Shown here piece by piece: positions 61,385-64,000 of a DNA stretch of 64,000 nt. This DNA is from Planctomycetota bacterium. Lineage in GTDB: Bacteria; Planctomycetota; Uabimicrobiia; Uabimicrobiales; Uabimicrobiaceae. The notes beneath the pieces were generated by a model, which ran no database searches, was not told the origin of the DNA, and was given only the letters and a program-made list of their open reading frames with translations. Every line of letters begins with the position of its first letter. Positions within the stretch are counted from its first letter, which is position 1. The stretch spans positions 1-64,000 of the forward strand of contig JAJDCR010000016.1 of the NCBI GenBank assembly GCA_029260735.1, given 5' to 3'. Made by a program: the position numbers and the translations under genes.

Positions 61385-62233
61385 ATGGACATTCCGCAGA
61401 CAACTATCCTAGAATTGATCTCTCGCTATGATGTGATCCTTCTGGATGCTTACGGAGTTCTTTTACAAAAAGAAGGGGTTTTCCCTGGAGCCCAAAAATT
61501 GCTCGAACACTTGCAAAGCCAAGGAAAACCCTATTTTGTTGTAACCAACGATGCCTCCAAGCATTTAGAGACCACACTCCAGTCGTATCTGGCCAAGGGG
61601 CTTAATCTCCAAGCAAAAAACCTCATAACATCCGCCTCCTTAATTCTAGGCCACTTTCAGCAAAAAAATCTGAAAGGTGCTCGCTGCTTGGTTCTAGGAC
61701 CCAGAGACGTTGCTCGGCATGTAGAAGAAGCCGGAGGAGTCTTGGTTTCAATCGAAGAAGATGCCCAGATCGATGCTCTGGTTATCTGCGATGAAGATGG
61801 CTATCCCTTTGTCGAAACCGTTGACACCACTCTGACCATCCTATTTCGCATGTTCGACCAAGGAAGAGATGTATCGCTAATTTTACCGAACCCCGACTTA
61901 ATCTATCCTAAGTCCAAAACCAGTTTCGGCATCACCAGCGGAAGCATCGCTCTGATTCTAGAAGCAGCTCTACAAGTTCGCTACCCCAATCACACCCAGC
62001 GAAACTTCGTTCGCCTAGGAAAACCCCATCCCGCAATTTTCCAAGAAGCTTACCGACGCTGCGGAAACAAAAATATGGTTATGATCGGGGATCAAGTAAC
62101 CACCGATATCCACGGAGCGAATAACTTTGGCATCGACTCTGCCTTAATCGCAACCGGAGTGAGTAGCCTATTACAGCTCTCCTCCGAGCCATCCCTTCGA
62201 CCTACCTATTTTCTGGAGTCTTTGCTTTTCTAG
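61385..62233 (+). CDS. HAD-superfamily hydrolase, subfamily IIA (NagD-like)
   Basis: The 282-residue protein has the nucleophile Asp21 in LLDAYGVLL, motif II VTNDAS, a conserved K (GKPHP) and the Mg-binding motif IV MIGDQVTTDIHGANN, the layout of NagD-type phosphatases. The second Asp of the usual DxD is Tyr23, as in a known branch of HAD-IIA proteins that read D-x-[WYF]-G. Substrate unknown, probably a small phosphate ester. It starts 5 bases after the second amidohydrolase and ends the operon. Confidence 0.82.
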   Translation: MDIPQTTILELISRYDVILLDAYGVLLQKEGVFPGAQKLLEHLQSQGKPYFVVTNDASKHLETTLQSYLAKGLNLQAKNLITSASLILGHFQQKNLKGARCLVLGPRDVARHVEEAGGVLVSIEEDAQIDALVICDEDGYPFVETVDTTLTILFRMFDQGRDVSLILPNPDLIYPKSKTSFGITSGSIALILEAALQVRYPNHTQRNFVRLGKPHPAIFQEAYRRCGNKNMVMIGDQVTTDIHGANNFGIDSALIATGVSSLLQLSSEPSLRPTYFLESLLF

Positions 62234-62281
62234 CAATAGAACCTTTGATCATTGGATTGAGGTAGATTTTTGTTTTGAATT

Positions 62282-62820
62282 AATTTTGTAGCATGGTTTA
62301 ATGTGTGCCAAGTTTTTTGCTTTCGCGTGTCCCCCCCCAAAGGGTCTGTCTGGGGTAGTTTTTTTGTTTTTGGCCTGAAAGGCCTATACAACCTAGCCCA
62401 GGGCAACGCCCTGGGAATTATAGATTAACACAAACGTAGCCCTGAAAGGGCGGAATAAATTAAAATATTTCGCCCCTTCAGGGCTAGGGATATTGATGTT
62501 CAAATATTCCCAGGGCGTTGCCCTGGGCTGGGTTGTTTCGCTCTTTCAGAGCTGAAAAAAATCAACACAAACCATTACTAAGGAATGTTTTAAGGAAAAA
62601 GCCTACCCCACTCAGCCCCCAAATGGGGGACAAAAAGGATTTGTCTGTTAACGAAAGCAAAACTCAGACTTACGCTACTTCGAACATTGCCTAAAAAAAA
62701 CTTTCGTATATTCTAAAAGCCCTTTTTTCTCCCCTGTGGGGGAGAAGCGAGGTACTTTTCTTAGGGGGGACACGCTGAAAATAAAACACTTGGCACTGAA
62801 TTAAATCAGGCTACAAAATT
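62282..62820. mobile_element. MITE-like nested-palindrome element
   Basis: The ends (62282-62337 and 62764-62820) are imperfect inverted repeats of about 56 bases, both starting AATTTTGTAGC at the outer edge. Inside lie further inverted pairs: 62388-62418 with 62506-62536 (31 bp, one mismatch) and, innermost, 62438-62452 with 62471-62485 (one mismatch). There is no gene within. The inner motif GCCCTGGG/CCCAGGGC is of a type I have seen dispersed in planctomycete-like genomes. No target duplication is clear. Confidence 0.65.
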
Positions 62821-62879
62821 GATCCATATAAAAAAACAATTTCAGACAAGCCTCCCGCACCCGCACCAGGTAAATCCAA

Positions 62880-63944
62880 TCAAGAAGAAAGCTCGTCGCT
62901 CTGGTAAGGAAAAACCTTGTATCCTCGTAAAATACGGCTCAGAGCTTTGGCACTGCGGCTTTGCTGGAGCATTTTACCATAGATCTCTTTCTGGGGCGCC
63001 CCCTGATAGATGAGGTTATCTATCAAGGTTCGCGCTTCCTTGTAGCTGAGCTGCTGAAAATGAATCGCTCGCATTATTTGAGAGGCCAAAAGAGAGCTTT
63101 CGTCTTGGATTTCTCGCAGTCTTTTTGTCGGGTCATTTTCTCGTCCATTGATAATAATAATATTAGGGTATCCGGCCACTCCAATTTCGTAGTTAACGGC
63201 CATGTTCATGGAATGAATGAGAGACATAAGTCCATCTACTCGATCGACTTCTCCTCTTCTTTTTTCTAAAAGTAAATTCTCGACAAAGGGATACATCGCA
63301 GGGTCAACGGAGTGGCGTCCAGAACCTTCTGCAAAATAGCAAGTTTGTATTTTTTCCCAATAGCCGCCGCGTAAATCAAAATGGTAGAGGCCAACGCCTT
63401 CCTTCTCGTCGTACCCAGCAAGCAAGGCAGCATTGTTAAAGACAAAGCTCATCTCCTCTTGCTGATGCTTCCAGCTTAAAAGAGCGCTTATTTCTTCGAC
63501 GGTATCCTTGTCGTTAAGAGAGACGTTTTTTCCTTCTTTTTCGTACTTTCCTTGGAGAAACTCCTGAGAAGAAAATCCGTATTTATGTTGGAATTTGTGA
63601 TTGACAGCTTCCTCTTTGACCGCAATAATCACATCAAAGGCCAGCTTGGCCATATCTGACAAATGGAGAAATTCTTGAGGTGCTTTGCCTTGCTTTTCTA
63701 ACTCTTCCTCGTATCTTTGGCCGACTCTATGGCAAAGAGAGTTTTTGAGCTCTGCTCCCATCGAGCAAGATCCGGTTGTTCCTAAAACGGCGACAACTCC
63801 ATATTTTTCTATAACAACGGGAGGAACACAAGATTGTATTTTATCAGAAACGTCTAGTCTCATAAAATCACTTGAGGTAATGCTTTCATCACAGATACAA
63901 GCTCCCTCGTAGTGATTAAAGCGGATGGCATTGATCGAAGTCAT
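62880..63944 (-). CDS. Proteasome beta-like Ntn-hydrolase candidate
   Basis: The 354-residue protein starts MTSINAIRF. After Met removal, Thr becomes residue 1. Asp18 (ICDES) and Lys34 (SDKI) then lie one residue away from the Asp17 and Lys33 of proteasome beta subunits, and the following VAVLGTTGSCSMG matches the beta-subunit GxxGxxxD/G region. That suggests an N-terminal threonine hydrolase. The length exceeds typical beta subunits (about 230-290), owing to a longer C-terminal half with helices I cannot assign. GAGGGA is a good ribosome site. It lies one base after the stop of another minus-strand gene, so the two are coupled. The assignment rests on local pattern matching. Confidence 0.55.
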   Translation of the reverse strand: MTSINAIRFNHYEGACICDESITSSDFMRLDVSDKIQSCVPPVVIEKYGVVAVLGTTGSCSMGAELKNSLCHRVGQRYEEELEKQGKAPQEFLHLSDMAKLAFDVIIAVKEEAVNHKFQHKYGFSSQEFLQGKYEKEGKNVSLNDKDTVEEISALLSWKHQQEEMSFVFNNAALLAGYDEKEGVGLYHFDLRGGYWEKIQTCYFAEGSGRHSVDPAMYPFVENLLLEKRRGEVDRVDGLMSLIHSMNMAVNYEIGVAGYPNIIIINGRENDPTKRLREIQDESSLLASQIMRAIHFQQLSYKEARTLIDNLIYQGAPQKEIYGKMLQQSRSAKALSRILRGYKVFPYQSDELSS

Positions 63945-63945
63945 T

Positions 63946-64000
63946 CTAGTTTACTCCCTCTTTCTCGGAAATTTCTGGGCGGGCTGGAGTCTCTTTAGGA
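63946..64000 (-). CDS. C-terminal end of a gene cut by the window edge
   Basis: The minus strand is open from base 64000 and ends in PARPEISEKEGVN followed by TAG at 63948-63946. The stop is one base before the ATG of the Ntn-hydrolase-like gene, whose ribosome site lies inside this frame, so the two probably form one operon. Too short for identification. Confidence 0.5.
   Translation of the reverse strand, partial: PKETPARPEISEKEGVN

Noticed and set aside
62282-62820. Insertion sequence with transposase
   Set aside because: No transposase frame is present; only repeats remain, so it is listed as a MITE-like element.
63946-64000. UBact-like ubiquitin gene upstream of the proteasome-like gene
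   Set aside because: Only 17 codons are visible and their C-terminus (KEGVN) does not match the UBact tail I know.

Overview
The window is AT-rich bacterial DNA. It combines PEP-CTERM proteins, secreted TPR-CHAT proteins, a CHASE2 protein, LRR-like W-G repeats behind a nitrilase domain, and a very large polyketide synthase. I infer a planctomycete-like organism with a Gram-negative envelope; a low-GC lineage such as the Uabimicrobium type would fit. No rRNA or tRNA gene, CRISPR array or complete insertion sequence was recognised.

Left part (1-20.9 kb): three tandem paralogues encode TPR-CHAT proteins; the two complete ones have a signal peptide and an N-terminal PDZ-like domain, and the first is cut by the window edge. 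They are followed by a nitrilase-like hydrolase fused to LRR-like repeats, a FecR-like secreted protein and a CHASE2 membrane protein whose C-terminal domain looks like a decayed nucleotide cyclase. A convergent secreted MORN-like gene comes next, then a fourth PDZ-TPR-CHAT gene. All four CHAT domains keep the His-Cys dyad. I read this as a possible envelope sensing and proteolysis locus.

20.9-26 kb: small envelope genes, mostly on the minus strand. There are three PEP-CTERM surface proteins with no exosortase nearby, one secreted coiled-coil protein, and two membrane proteins of unknown role.

26.2-51.6 kb: one reading frame of 8481 codons encodes a seven-module polyketide synthase. All seven ketosynthases and seven carrier domains look active. 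There is no working acyltransferase: the only AT-like remnant, in module 1, has lost its catalytic serine motif. The chain is probably loaded by an acyltransferase acting in trans. The protein ends in a PLP-dependent alpha-oxoamine synthase domain instead of a thioesterase, so the product should leave as an amino-ketone. No acyltransferase, phosphopantetheinyl transferase or tailoring gene is recognised beside it. Its linkers carry several in-frame short tandem repeats, including a palindromic 15-nt unit found at two sites 8 kb apart.

51.6-64 kb: mostly ordinary genes. They are an MnmM-like tRNA methyltransferase, a DUF432-MscS-DUF2179 operon, an orphan Pycsar-effector-like membrane protein, RarD, a methyltransferase, and an operon with two secreted amidohydrolase paralogues (the second has lost metal ligands) plus a HAD phosphatase. 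A 540-bp nested-palindrome element with imperfect terminal inverted repeats follows. The window ends with a minus-strand gene whose N-terminus matches the Thr-Asp-Lys layout of proteasome beta subunits, one base downstream of another gene cut by the edge.
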